The notes below the pieces were generated by a model. That model ran no database searches, had not been told where the DNA came from, and worked only from the letters and a program-made list of their open reading frames with translations. From contig JBBPUQ010000009.1 of assembly GCA_038501195.1 (NCBI GenBank), positions 868,001-932,000 on the forward strand: a stretch of 64,000 bases of DNA. The letters run 5' to 3'. Shown here in pieces: positions 39,755 to 52,067 of this stretch. The DNA comes from Nemania diffusa (lineage: Eukaryota; Ascomycota; Sordariomycetes; Xylariales; Xylariaceae). Positions within the stretch are counted from its first letter, which is position 1, and every line of letters starts with the position of its first letter. The position numbers and the translations under genes were made by a program.

Positions 39755-40791
39755 ATGGCTAACAATAAAGAGTACACGCCTGAACAAATTAATTTCATCC
39801 TAGATAGGACCGTGAAACTTCTCCCTCGAGAAAAAGCTGTTGACCTCTTTGCCGAGACAGCCCAGGACTTCAGGCAGGAGTACGGTGTCGAGGATTTCGG
39901 GGTACGTGAAGCACAATTCGTAACTGACAGATACGGATGGGATCCCCTGTACGGGTAAGTTTCTATCTCGCTCCTTGCAAGCCAACAAAAGCGCTGCACA
40001 TCGCTCAAGCCGCTGACCTGTCTTTGTAGAACTCGATGGGCCAAGCTGGTCAAGGAAAAACGCTACGTATCGCCAAATATGGTTTCTCTCCCGGAGGAGG
40101 CTCTTCGACACCAGCTTCTCTCGCGTAGAGCAGCATACCAGACGGGGGCAGAGACCATGCACACTGTGTGTGGCCATTGTGCTGGACTGGGCATCAATGA
40201 AGGCGTGCCGAAGAGCACTGCGCAAGCAGGGCTTCAACCCCTGCGTAGAGTACAGCAAGTAGCAGCATCCGCCAGTAACCCCCCGTCTAACCCCCCGTCG
40301 GCCAATGCCAATAGAGTAAGCCCATTTCATCCCATGTTCGACCGAGAGTTTGAAATGGAAATTGCCCAGCGTCGGCAAGAGCGCCTCATGATCCAGCAGC
40401 ATCTACGCCTCGCGGCCCAGCGGGAAGCTCAGAACACGCAATCGCAGGCTCCCGACCGTTCCATTAGCTTCACATTTCTCCGCCAAAACCACGGTGATCC
40501 CACCTCTGGCGTTCAGCGCCAGACTGGGAGCCAGAATGGTGGCAACTTCGATAGCCAGGCAAGGCCCGTTCAGCCGGGAGCTACGGCTACGCGGGCACCT
40601 CAACAGGCTAGCAGAGCACTCTTCCTTTCCCAGGGCCAAGGTCTTAATACTGCTGCTCGAATGCAAAAGCCTAACGCAGGCAATGCAGCTGGAGTGCCAT
40701 CGACTACAGTCCTAGGCAAACATCCACATGGCAAAGACATACCCGAGTACCAGGCAACATTGGACCGGATTGATGCTCTCGAACATCAGCA

Positions 40792-40833
<42 letters not shown>

Positions 40834-41239
40834 ACAACAACAACAGGCAAAGCGTGTCAGAATCGCACACAGCAACGCTGTAGTGCAAGAGCATAATCGC
40901 CCGCGTACTCCCCCCAACCAGAGGCGTAACATCTTCGGCGATCTCGTTCTTGCTTCTATGTATCGCCCGCCATGTATCTTTTCTGTCGATCCCGTCGCTG
41001 CCGCCACCCCCCGTGACGAGCAGATAACGCGGGACGCTGCCGACGCGCGGCCCCAGTCTATCGCCTCGAGCGCCATTACCAATTCGCCTGCCACTACGGC
41101 TAGTTGCGCTACACTTGGTGACGGTATTGACGATAGTGCTGCTGTTGATGAATCTTCTGACGAAGTTTGCAAGCACTGCAACTGCAAGAAGCCGAAAGCG
41201 GCTCAAACTATTGCCGACCTTAATGACTTTGACGAGTAA
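39755..41239 (+). CDS. polyglutamine protein with CxxC and CxxCxC clusters, unknown function
   Basis: Exons 39,755-39,954 and 40,030-41,239 (75-nt intron) give 469 residues. The N-terminal 90 residues are compact and helical (EYTPEQINFILDRTVKLLP; YGWDPLYG joining TRWAKLVKEKR across the intron), possibly a small DNA- or protein-binding domain. A CGHC at about 114-117 follows. The centre is low-complexity, rich in Q, A, N and P, ending in 20 consecutive glutamines (about 320-339) and a basic AKRVRI. The C-terminus is acidic, then CKHCNCKK (Cys 447, 450, 452), then DLNDFDE. Separated cysteine pairs could bind one metal, which is inference. It may be a nuclear regulatory protein, but no family is recognised. 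Confidence 0.65.
40787..40846 (+). repeat. CAG/CAA tract encoding 20 glutamines
   Basis: Twenty in-frame glutamine codons mix CAG and CAA (ending with five CAA and a CAG). The mixture indicates a fairly stable, selected tract more than a fresh pure-CAG slippage. The antisense reading as polyleucine or polycysteine is a shadow. Confidence 0.95.
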
Positions 41240-43042
41240 AGCAATGTCGTATCCCTGCTGTCACCTATGCCTTGAACGGCGATACAGATACAGCTGCTGA
41301 CGCAGACTGTTTTTCATCCTCCTCAGTGCTGTTACTATCGAGTAACTTAGGCCTTGAGGTCGAGATTGTGTTCTGTATACACGGTGAATCGCGGGAATCG
41401 GATCTGTAGACCCTCATGCTGGGCTAAGATTTGCGGCATGATGGTTGTACCCTCACGGCGGATTTGCTTTTCTTTTTCTTCTTCCTTCTCCTCCTTCTCG
41501 TCTCATCGCACAACTTACCAAGCCGACACAAGCGTAACACTTTCTAGAGTATACGGCAAACTCAAGACAGGAAACGGCTAGCGGAACGAATACACGTAAA
41601 CCAGAATAGGAATCTCAACTGAGGTTTCACTGGTATCATGTCCCTGCACAGGATTGCTTGTGCTTTAATACCCCAACTCTCACGGAACAGAACTGCAGCA
41701 CTAAACCACGACACTACCAAAATGATATAGAACATTGTCGAGGTGGGAACCTTGATCGTGACACCAACATGGCACGATCTGTTAGAGTTCACGATCCTTT
41801 CCTATAGATAACAAAAACACATTGTGTACCATTTTACGAGAATTCGACCGTGAATCGTAGAGTAGAAGCATGTCGCTTGAAAATTTCATGCTACCGTAGC
41901 TGTGCTTAGTAACCCAATAGGTTATACCAACTGCGCATGTAATATTGTCAAGTCCTTCCGACCGTCGGAGTTGAAAAAGGATTAAAGTGCTAGACAACCA
42001 AAATAAGATATAATTCTCTGGTCTAGATGGCTTCTAAAGCCTGCAGCACATCCACAACACCAATTTTAATCTTAGTAGTCCTCCTCACCATTGTCCTCTG
42101 TACTCAATCCCATTAGCGACCAAGAGATCGACCTACTAGTCTAGCCATCTCACGAGAGGCAGATAATAACGAAATACCCAACCCCTACTAGCACAAAGTG
42201 CAAAGGTATCCAGCAAATGCGGACCAATAAAGCCAAATGACAGAAACAAATATGTCAATTATTCATAGGTATTATAGAATGCCGGATATTATACCAAGTA
42301 AAACAAGGCTAAGACTACGGAGACGCAGGCACCTGGGCAAACGGCCCACTCGCGACGAGTACATGGTGTTCTTCACCTGCGTCAATAACACGGGCGACGA
42401 TACCGCTCCAAAGGGTATCGCCAAGCCCTCAAGCGGGTTCTCATATCCAGAACCCCTGCCACCCAACCCACCACCGCAGCACCAAATCGTCATACCCATG
42501 ACCTAACCGTAGCGATCGAGAGGAGTGAAGGTATAGAGAAAGATAGTAGTAGGATAGTTTCGTTTCGTTGATTTTAGTCTTGGAATATTCGGACTCCATC
42601 TCGTGTCCCGCCCTGGAAAGACTTTCTAAAAAAGCTTCAAAGACAAACTCCTGACACCCTTTAGCGCCCGCTGGTTGACTGACTGACTGACTGACTGATC
42701 GGTTGATCGATCAATCGAGATAGGATAGGATAGGGGTATCATCATCAGAATCCGTGGGGAGACGGCAGTGAAAGAACAGAACAGAACCGAACAAATGAAA
42801 TCCGGGACTCGGCAGATTCGATCTAAGTAGGTAGGTAGGGGAACCAACGAACTGACTGGTTCCACCCCGTCTCGTCTCGTCGTGCTTCAGTATCCATATT
42901 CATGCGCCTGTTCTTGCTACATGGGTAGGAATGCACTCAATATTGAGGCTTATAGACGTCACAACCGCCCGCCTCCTCCCATCGCGAACAAGACCAAGCA
43001 CGTACTGTAATCCGCGCGATCAAGTCCCGTACCACACCGTCC
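41240..43042. other. intergenic between convergent genes
   Basis: The + gene at 39,755 and the - gene at 43,043 both end towards this region, so it holds two 3' ends. A 90-codon frame at 42,237-42,506 is proline-rich at its end but has no family match and no support. The microsatellite at 42,677 is listed separately. Confidence 0.45.
42677..42696. repeat. (GACT)5 microsatellite
   Basis: Five perfect GACT units are followed by GATC/GATCGATCAATC words and by three GGATA-type units at about 42,719-42,734. Confidence 0.9.
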
Positions 43043-45579
43043 TCACACAATAATATTAACGTTTTTCCTCGAATCGACCTCGTCGACATGGAACCCATAA
43101 ACCAGCTTGAACAGGTCGCGCAAGAACCCATACTGCGCGGACCGATGCGTCATGAAGCCCACGCTCTTCGCCGCGTCGGCCGCCGCGACGCGCCTCCCGC
43201 GCGCCGGCAGCGCGGCCGCCTGCCGGAACGACGGGTCCGAGAGCACGAGGCCCTTGTAGCTCTGCAGCAGCGTCGCGTGCCACGGCAGCGACCCGAACGA
43301 GCCGGGCGGCAGCGAGCTCACGAACCCCTGCAGGGACGCACCCGCTACCTGCCCCCCGCTACTAATGCCGCTGATGCCGCCGTGTCCGTCGGCCGCGCCG
43401 TCCCGCGAGAACCCGACGTTCATGGCGGCCTTGAGCACGAGCGCCTTAATGCGCGTAACGTTCGCGTCCTCCCCCGTCGCCGTCGTCGTGGCCGTGCTAG
43501 ACGTGCGCTGGCTGCTCTGCGAATAGCTCGAGAGGTTCGACGCGCTGCTCGACCATCTCCCCCCCCCTCCCCCGCCCCTATTACTGCTCTCCGTGCCAAG
43601 CACGAGGATGTTGGGCACCTGCGGCGACGCGCTGTCGGGCGAGATGGGCGTGTCCTCGAACTCCGTGACCGGCGTTTCCGGGATCGGCGGGGGTTGCGGC
43701 GGCGGGGCGAGGGGCAGCTTCCGCGGCTTCTCCGCCGAGTCCCGCTTGCTGCGGTTCGACTGCCGGCTCGCGCGCCCGTCCGCAGCGGTGGAGGCGGAGG
43801 ATTCCGTATCGCGCCCGTACGTGAAGAAGCCCGGTTGGCTGGGTCTTGGTGTGCCCCGGTCCGGCCGTATCTGCGTCCACCCTTCGCGGAATATGTCGCA
43901 CAGCTCCCAGCACGCCTGCACGGCGGAGCCTAGTAATTCCTCGTCCGGCTGCTTTCCGTCCATCTTATTCTGGCGGAGACTGAAGAGCATTTCCGCCAAG
44001 GACCAACAGGCGCGGAGGAGCGAATCCGTCTCCTCGGCTAATTGTCCGCGCTGCTTCATTAATCTGTGACATATCGTGATGTAAAAGTCCAAGGTCCGCT
44101 CGCGGAAAGCTTCCGGGAGGTTCCGGTTGTCTTGTGCGCTATATAGACTACCGGAGGTCAGCGTTAAGGGCAAACCAGACGATTCAATACCACTCACTGG
44201 TTATTAAGTTCAAAGCTCACGCGCAGAATGGAATCGGCCATTTCATCCTGGCGCGGCCGCACGTCGAAAAGAGCTTGGCAGAAGTCCCTACAGAGATCCA
44301 AATTTATTTTTACGTTAAATGATTCATCGGCCTCGTCCCTGTTGTCGTAGAGGCGTTGGCAGAGTTTCCAGCAGCATTTCCAGGCCTTTTCGTGCCCATC
44401 GGGAGTACCAGAGGTGCTGAAAACTCTTTCTCTGTGATGAGTGCTTAGGCTTGCAAGGGTGTTGCATAAGACCCAGCACTCTTTTAGGGCTGACTGTAAA
44501 GATTGTATCTCCATATCTTCCGGCACCTCTACTCGGACTGGAGTTGAATAGTCTTCGTCGTCGTAGCTCTCCAAATCTGGCTCTGCATCTGTTTCGGGCT
44601 CCTTACTCTCGGGAATGACTAAATACGTTAGATCTAGTAAGGGGATTAAGATTTCAAGGTACCTACGCTCTAGACTACTCGTGCTGCTGGATCTTATCCT
44701 TGAGGAGTCGCTCAGGACTTCCTGAAGGTTCTGAGCTCTGGGCGTTGCGCTGTCAAGACTATACCGAATTGGTCTGATGTCCGTGGACAGAGGCGGCGGT
44801 GTTGGGAGTCCCATTGATTTAGTCTACATGATTAGCTCGGATTATGGGTTGCGCAGATAGGCATGCCATACCTTTGAAGCCCTATCATTAGGGGTCGAGA
44901 TGCCTATTTCTTCAGATTTGGGTGATCGTCTGGGGGAAGGTCTTTGGGTGGAGTCTGAACGCTTTGAAGGTGTGTCGGACTCGGCCTATGATGATGAGCA
45001 TGTCTGCCGCTTTGCATGGACTAACCAACTAACCCAGTTCTGGAAACTCTCGGGAGCGTGAATGACCGAGACTGCTTCTTCGTTGGCTGTTTGCCGAAAC
45101 TGGTCAGAGAGGTTGGTCCGCAGTTTCCGTAGCTTTACATGTAGATATTAGTGACTATGGCTACCATTATCTCACATGCGACAAACCTGTGAGTGAGGCT
45201 CGGGATTAGCAGCGCTCGAGAATGACTGAGCTTCGTCCGAGGCCTCGTCTTCAATTTCCGTCGTCTCTGTTCCTACCGACGTGACCGGCGAGGGCCCGAC
45301 TATGTCGCTGGGACTCAAGAGTTGGAAAGGGGCCGGCGACGATCGAGCGGCAGCAGCTGAAGACGGCCTCAGCGCGCCGTGTTCTATAGAGCCCGAGGAC
45401 CTACACGAGTCAATTTGCTATAAGCCATGGTAAGGAATTGAGCTGATTGGCACATACACTGGGCGGAAGGGAGGATGAAGAGCCGGTGAGTTTGGCGACG
45501 GGACGGACATGTCGGAATGAGATGACAAGTTAGATATTATACTCCCCGTCGAAGACCTCAATGGGCCTTCGAGGGCCAT
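43043..45579 (-). CDS. six-exon helical protein with repeated CWxLC motifs, fungal-specific
   Basis: Exons on the - strand are 45,579-45,458, 45,400-45,187, 45,132-45,034, 44,985-44,872, 44,823-44,198 and 44,138-43,043. All five introns (48-59 nt) are GT-AG and the frame closes to 756 residues. Residues 1-290 are low-complexity (serine/proline, SDMSVPSPNSPALHPP; later basic SPRRSPKSEE). Between about 297 and 475 a helical region repeats a tryptophan/cysteine signature: ECWVLC, CCWKLC, LCRDFC, ACWSLA and ACWELC. A proline/serine/glycine-rich linker follows (PPPQPPPIPETP, a glycine run). The end (about 600-756) is again ordered, with IKALVLKAAMNVGFSR and YGFLRDLFKLVYGFHVDEVDS. There is no signal peptide. 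I recall similar fungal proteins under a DUF heading (possibly DUF7624) but cannot confirm it. The last exon is GC-rich. Confidence 0.7.
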
Positions 45580-48500
45580 GACTAAGTAGTTGGTTGGTCT
45601 AAGCTCGTGTCTCGGCACCAGATAGGCCAACAGAGCTTAGCGGTGTAAAGGACGACTAAAAGTGGCGTTTCAGCGAGTGCTCAATTAAGCAAACGGTCTG
45701 TTTACGAGAGCGAGAGCCTGACAAGTCCCAGATCCGTGGAATTGGCTACGGACCAGGGCGACTAGCCTGTATGGGAGTACAAGGAAACCAAGTATGCGCT
45801 AGCGATAGAGGAGGAGAAAAAAAGAATAAAAATATCTATATAGGTGTAACGTATTCGCAAAGGCGCAGACCAGCAAGGCGCCGAACAGAGCAAGCAGAGT
45901 GGATGTTTGGCGAGCGAGTGTTTAATGGGAGGAGGGGCAGAAGAAGAAGACGACGCGCTTGCGCTCGACATTCAACGACGATCAGGTCCCAAAAAGAGGC
46001 CCACCGTCGAGGTTGTAACCTAAACCGGCTACCGTATTAGGTATGTCTAGGTCCGGTAGGTATGCTATGGCAGCTATGCCTATACTGTACAGTAGGTACG
46101 GTACTCTCTGTACTCTGTGCGCAGACCTCGGAACTCAGGTGGTCGACTGCTTAAGCTAGCAGGGCTGCGGATCCTTCGCGATGGATGGTTGTACAGAATA
46201 ATACTGTGCTTGTAGCTTAAGTCGATACCCCAAAAAGTGATAATAAAAAAACAGGTGGAGTCCAGGATGCTGCGCAAAGTGGAAAAGAGTGCGCAAGAAA
46301 AAGTGCACGCATTGGGAGTAATAATAGGATATACATATACCTACTACCAGAAAAGATCGGCGCACTAACACCTGTACAAGTACTTGTAAGTGTCCTGTCC
46401 TGGCCGAAGGATCTCTCCACCTTGTAGTCCGAGTCTGCCCTCGGGTCAGGTTGCACGGAGGCTCTTCGTTGTCGCCTAATTGGGCAGGGAAGAGGAACAA
46501 TTGGCAGATCAGAAGTTTTGCTGAGAATCGAGCTGGCGTTGGCGTTGGCATTGGCCTAGTCGGTCGATTGTCTCGCGCGCGTTGCTTGCTGGCTGACTGG
46601 CGATGGGAGCACGTTTAGGACTCTGCAGATGCAGATGCAGACGCGGGTGAGTTGAGCGAGCGAGTGAGGTTAAGTGAGTCCAGCGTACAGCAGCAACTAG
46701 CGCAGTCTATCTAGCTTACCTTTGCGCAACTAAGCCAAGTTCACCACTCCAGCCTGCAGCTTGCGCGATGGCAGAGCGCACGAGTCGACCAGTGACATGC
46801 AGCCAAGCTGAGAGTCTGGGCAGGGAGACGAGGGTCTCTCTGCTGGGCGCCCGCTGCATGGCACATTGGTATACAGGCCCCTCGGCGCTTAAACGCGAGT
46901 GGATCGCTTCATCCGACGAGTCACAGCAAAGTGCATTTCCATCACCTCCATGCATATCCCTGCTTCCATATGGGGAAACATGGCGGAGAGGGAGGGGAAA
47001 AAACAGACGCCGAAATACCTACCTACATCGACTAATACTTACTTCATTCCATTTCGGCGATTGAAGCCACCAGGAACTATTTTGCGCGATTGTACTACAT
47101 GAAGCCTGAAGCGCGAGCAAGCATGCAATCATGCAAACAAAGAAATACATAAATAAATAATAACTCAAATGATGTCACAAATGGCGGCCTAACATTACTG
47201 TCTGGTAGTCTTTATCACTCGATGCCTGCGATTGTGCAGGTCTTCTGAGAGGAATGTAGGTAGGTATGTAGGTAATCAGGTTTCTTTCTTGTAGCCAGCT
47301 TGGCTTAACAATTTGTGATGAAGAAAATACAGAATAGGGGTCATCGAGCTGGTGAGACCATGAAAGGTGCACAAGCCGAAATACCTTTGATTCTTTCGCT
47401 TATGCTTACACAAGTTGCCAACAGGGCATTCGCAGCCTTCCTTAATTTGCGTCCAACGCTGAGTTAAGTAATACGTTATACAATACGCAATTCTGTAGTA
47501 ATTGCGATATCCGCCTCTGACAATTATACCTAGTTGCTTCTGCCTACCTACTAGGTTGTACGTAGTGTAACGGCTCGGTGATATTGCCCGATGTAGGTAG
47601 ATCTTTTGGTGTTAGTCCTGGTAGGTAAACTGTATGTACGCACCATCTGGAATACTTACTTACAGCTCAGGCAGACCAAATCTTCTAAAACATGTCAGTT
47701 GGTGCACTAATTAGCTAGGCAATGTCTCTCGCCGAGTTATATTTCTAGTCGTGTCCCGAAGATCTGGTTCTGTGTCTTTTATTAGAACTAACTAGGCCAC
47801 CTTGTGGGCCGTTGCGAGTTATACGTATTTAAGAGCCGATTATGACATGACTTACGAGTTAGGTCTACACCGATAGGGATTATTCTCTCGGTATTAAGAC
47901 GCTCTTATAGCTGCCCTGACTGACGTGGCATGTGTAGTTGGTTCTATAATGCGGGTTGGCGCACTCTTCTATTTAGCTAGAATGACATACCTATCACGGG
48001 TCAGAGTGTGTATGCAGGTGTGTAATGTGTGTAATGTGTAATAGAAAGCCCATAGTTTTCCCCATTTTTAACCTCTCACCTTCTTGACGCTGTTGGGGGC
48101 TAAATCTGAGGCTACTGGTCGAAATTATAACCGGGAGTAAGCCACCCCGGTCAGCTTGAAGCGCCACTCGCTCGCCATTTCTTTCGCCTTGCTTTCCTAC
48201 CTGCATACGGCGGTGGACTATGCATACCTACATACAATATCTACCTGCCTGCCCTACCTGTTGTGAGCGACGAGATATTGCCGTTTTGAGATGGCGGTCT
48301 CCCCCGCCAGTTCTTTTGACTTATAACCAGTTATTCTTAGATCTACGATCTAACGTTTCATTGGCCGCTGACCCTTGCGGCGGAATCGCACATTTACCTA
48401 AACTAGCGCTCACCCAACTGAACGGTACACCCAGGGTTCCCAGTGCTAGGTCGAGCCAGTAGCATTCTTAGACACGGCCAAGCTTTTGGTACGCGGCGAC

Positions 48501-51162
48501 GGCCTCGACGATCGAGAAATGGGGGGTGATGGGCGACGTGGCGTCACAATTTTCTCATGATAGGGTACACAGAATCGGTGCGAGGACAAGGGAACAAAAA
48601 GTACAATGCTTAGCTCTACAGTATCGTTTCTGTTGGGGGCGCTTTTCCAGAACGTTTTTTTCGTTTCTTTTGTTGGTCCCGGGCTGCATACGCGCCTGGG
48701 TGCATGATCCTCCAGAAGCGAGGCCAGGAAATTTCCGACATGTGGTAGGCTATGCTGACAAAACGCAAAGCTAATGCAGCATGTTGGACTCTTGCAATAC
48801 CTAACTCTAGGAAAGACAAATCACCGACTGCTATCCCAAGGCTCTGGTAACTGTTGGCTCGAGGTTAGGTTTACCAAGTCGAATCGGCTTAGAACGATAT
48901 TATAGGTAGGTCATGGGCAATACTCCGGAGGTGAAGATACATAGGAGCATGTGAATTTGGGTAGTGAGGAAACAAGGAGCGGGCCGATGATATTAAAATA
49001 TTCCCATATATTCGGGTCGGTCAGGATATCACGCTGGAAACAGCTCGGCTTACTCTCGTTCATGTTTAAGATTATAGCGTTTCTCTAGGGATCACAAGCT
49101 AATTAGCAAGCCTCATATGAAGCAAGCCCCCTACTCAGCTTCCTACTCGATCTCCGAGTCTAATAGTTGTTCATTTCCGTTTTTACCTATCTGGTTGGTA
49201 ACATTGCTAAAGCTCTACCCCAGGTTAATGTGTGAACCCATCTCCGCCACCTCGTCAATATCTGAGTTCTGTAGCACCTCAGACATACATAGGTATCCCG
49301 TAGGTTACCCACTGATTCCCGCTGGCTTCCGTTGACTTAGTAGCCCGCTGGGGTATGCAAGCAGTGTAGGCACATGCCAGATAGCTAGTGTCGGCAGCCT
49401 ACATAATGACTGAGAGGCTGAACCCTCACCTGAGACTTCCGCTGTGATATCCACGTCAATCGTCACAAACACTGTCATACGAGACCGACACAATACGACC
49501 CAATAGAAGCGCCCTCTGCAATTATTGGTAGATCGTTGCCCGGTCCGTAGAGCCGCGGAAATCCGGCGCCATGTCAGGGTATGCTAGCGCCGAGCATGAT
49601 GCAGCCAGCTCAAGCCACGAATAGGCGCGAGAAGGAATGCATTTATATCAATAAAAACCAAAAGAAACGCGTCAATGATCGAACAAGTACAACTAGATGT
49701 AATCTCTTCATCTCTAAACCATGGCCTTGTCCGACATCCGATCGATTGGCACAATACATGATATATGATCTCACACTTGGATGTAGCGATCGAGGGACTT
49801 GTAGGGACTTTCACTTGCACCCATATACAAGGATACAAGAAAATGCTACGGGTTTGTATGAAGTCGTTGCATCTAGATTGTTGAACCGTACTTGCAGTTG
49901 TCTATAATCTAACACTTGTCTAAAAATGCTCACGTGGTGTCTAATTGTTTGTTATTGCGGGATTAATACACTAGTAAAGATGTCCCAAGGACATAATCCT
50001 TCTACCTTTTATACAATGTAGACTTGTGACCGGTATGGGAGCTAGCCGACCAGGAGCCTTCAGACGCCCCAAGACGTAATACAAGGGAAATCGAGCATCG
50101 CTGTCAGAGATTACCGAAGTGAATTGTAAAGAAACCACTCGGTTATTCGTGGTACACCGGAAAGCCCTTACCAAGCGGTAAAATCCCAGAAACAAGGTGC
50201 GGGCCGACTATAGAGGGAATGTGTTTGACAAACAAGATAGCCCTGACCGCTGTTATGTGTGCCTAACATATATCTCAGATTGAAACCGGTCCCAATGCTA
50301 TTTCTCTGACAAAATAATTGCATTGATTGGGTAGAGAGTCTGCGAGTTGCCAGCTAACATCCCTAAGATATTTAAAGCGACGACAGACAAACGGCCAAGG
50401 CGCTAGCCTGTGTGATATCTTGTCTCTCACAAGAACTGGAGAAATGGCACGTCCATTATTACTACCTATAACCTTAATAAGCACGATGTTCTTAAGATTG
50501 ATATATCTTATCACAAGGGCTCTCACAAACATCGTCGTGATGTGACCCGATGTACACCTGTGAGACCAATATCCGTAATAGAGGATTACGAATGACGTGA
50601 GATTTTCTGCCACGCAGAAGATAAGGAATAGGCACCGTCAAAAATGGAGGTTGGCGTACGAGATGTGAAATATCAAGTCCAATCATTTGATTCATGATGG
50701 TCGTATACAACCACAGTCCGCAGCAGAAAGACCCAGGTTCAGTAGGAGTAAACAGGGTATATTAGTTCAAGTAAACCACACTTATTGACGCCTTGTCGTG
50801 TCATCTAAGCAACTGGTGAGGGCTAGTAACCGCTACCCTTCGCCCTTGCATACATGGGCCTACTTCTTCATAATTGGACGTGAGCCCGATATCCCTGGAA
50901 TAAGAATTGTGGCCGAGTAGAAGGCGACACGGCTTCTTAAGTTCCAATACCATTCTAGGGTGATTTGTTCTTCGTACGTGGACCTCGGTCGAATGAGCAT
51001 GCAATGCTTATTTCCATCGCTCTTTGTATTCGGCTATAATAGCATTTTTGTCCATACCCAGAACCAAACGCCAGTAAAAAACCTGCTGAATCAAAACGCC
51101 TCGTGATGCAATATCTCGCTGGCTTGCTTCCCAAGCCAGGGTTTGTAGCGACCATTAAGTGG
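45580..51162. other. gene-poor intergenic region, about 5.6 kb
   Basis: No coding frame above about 130 codons and none with a recognisable family. It holds the promoter and leader of the - gene at 43,043-45,579 (near 45.6-46.7 kb) and the 3' flank of RPB10. TAGGTA/CTACCTAC words recur (46,030-46,100; 47,240-47,280; 47,575-47,630), a common feature of fungal intergenic DNA. GC content falls towards the middle. No tRNA or 5S RNA was recognised. The region could hide a non-coding RNA or decayed element, but nothing supports a specific call. Confidence 0.45.
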
Positions 51163-51597
51163 CTAGTCGTCCTTTCCTAGCTGGAGCTTCTTCTCGTTTC
51201 GTCCGTCTGGCGTGTACCTTGAATGCCTGTTAGTAGCGAATTCTTCCGCCGTCCTTCTCGGGCGCCCTCTCGGGCGGCTTCGGGAGGGAGGTCTCGAGGC
51301 TTACTTTAGAAGTTTTTCGATGAGATCGACGTGTGTCATGACCATGCGACGGCAGCAGTATCTCTTGAGCCCGAGCTGGTCCATCGCGTCGCTATAGAAA
51401 GGTGTAAGTGTTATGTTTCGGCCGGGAGTCATCGAGTACAACGAACCCATCACCAATGCCTCCGTCTATCAGTTTTAGGTAGCGCTCCCAAAGGTCACCG
51501 GTAACCTGCGTCCTAGTTGTTAATCCTGTAGAACGCGAATGTTGGAGGGAGGGAATCCTACCTTCCCGCAGGAAAAGCAACGAATCGGAATAATCAT
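51163..51597 (-). CDS. RPB10: DNA-directed RNA polymerases I, II and III subunit RPABC5
   Basis: Four exons on the - strand (51,597-51,562, 51,505-51,447, 51,391-51,305, 51,217-51,163; introns 56, 55 and 87 nt) join to 78 residues. [12 protein letters not shown], the invariant start of the family, is split from [10 protein letters not shown] by intron 1. [11 protein letters not shown] and [10 protein letters not shown] follow in exon 3. Zinc ligands Cys7, Cys10, Cys44 and Cys45 are all present. The family is 65-80 residues long. Without splicing intron 3 the frame stops at once (AAG TAA) and gives 61 residues; the spliced C-terminus [10 protein letters not shown] is the expected fungal ending and a CTAAC branch point lies before the acceptor. 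Rpb10 is a shared structural subunit of all three nuclear polymerases. It is divergent from the Utp17 gene. Confidence 0.93.
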
Positions 51598-52067
51598 CTT
51601 GCTTGTCGATAATGCGCGCCTGTAGAATACTAAAAACTGGGTGAATCGACGACGGGTGATCGGTATTGAGAGGCGAGCGTAGACTGATCCTGAAGCGACA
51701 AAGACAATGGATGAATCGAGCGGCGATAGAGAGCCGATAGAGAGCCAGCTTAGCCTTTGAAAGAGAAGAGTCGAAGCTTTTCGAGGGTCCCACATGTTGC
51801 GCTAATGACTGTACCTAGTGTAAGTACCTAAGTACATACTGTACCTGCAGTATGGATGACCAATAATAGCGGGAGACGGGGGGCTGACTTCTCCACCTTG
51901 TAGACAAAAAGTTCTTATCGGGTTCTTATCGCAATAGCCGTAGAGAAAACGTTCAAGCTCGAAGCCGTGAACTTTTTTACTTAAGTTTAGCCCGCCATCC
52001 ATTGACGGAGATTGAGAGTAACATCATTTGCCCGCCACTGCAAGGGCAAACCTACCAGTTTGAAAAT
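51598..52067. promoter_or_regulatory. 470-bp bidirectional promoter, RPB10 / UTP17
   Basis: This interval separates two divergent start codons. It contains a CCAAT word near 51,860, a TACCTAAGTACATACTGTACC region, and GCCCGCCA twice near 51,990 and 52,030. Both flanking products serve ribosome synthesis, so co-regulation is inferred; no known ribosome-biogenesis element is matched with confidence. Confidence 0.5.

Noticed and set aside
40712..41206. Antisense frames with polyleucine or polycysteine
   Set aside because: They are reverse readings of the CAG/CAA tract; the sense frame joins a proper intron and has ordered ends.
42237..42506. 90-codon + frame with proline-rich end
   Set aside because: Lies between two convergent 3' ends and matches nothing; most likely untranslated sequence.
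43088..43933. 281-codon + strand frame opposite the six-exon gene
   Set aside because: Arginine/alanine/proline-rich reading produced by GC-rich antisense codons; the - strand has splice sites and domain-like sequence.
46156..46551. 131-codon - strand frame
   Set aside because: Located in the upstream region of the six-exon gene, no domain-like pattern, and overlapped by another frame.
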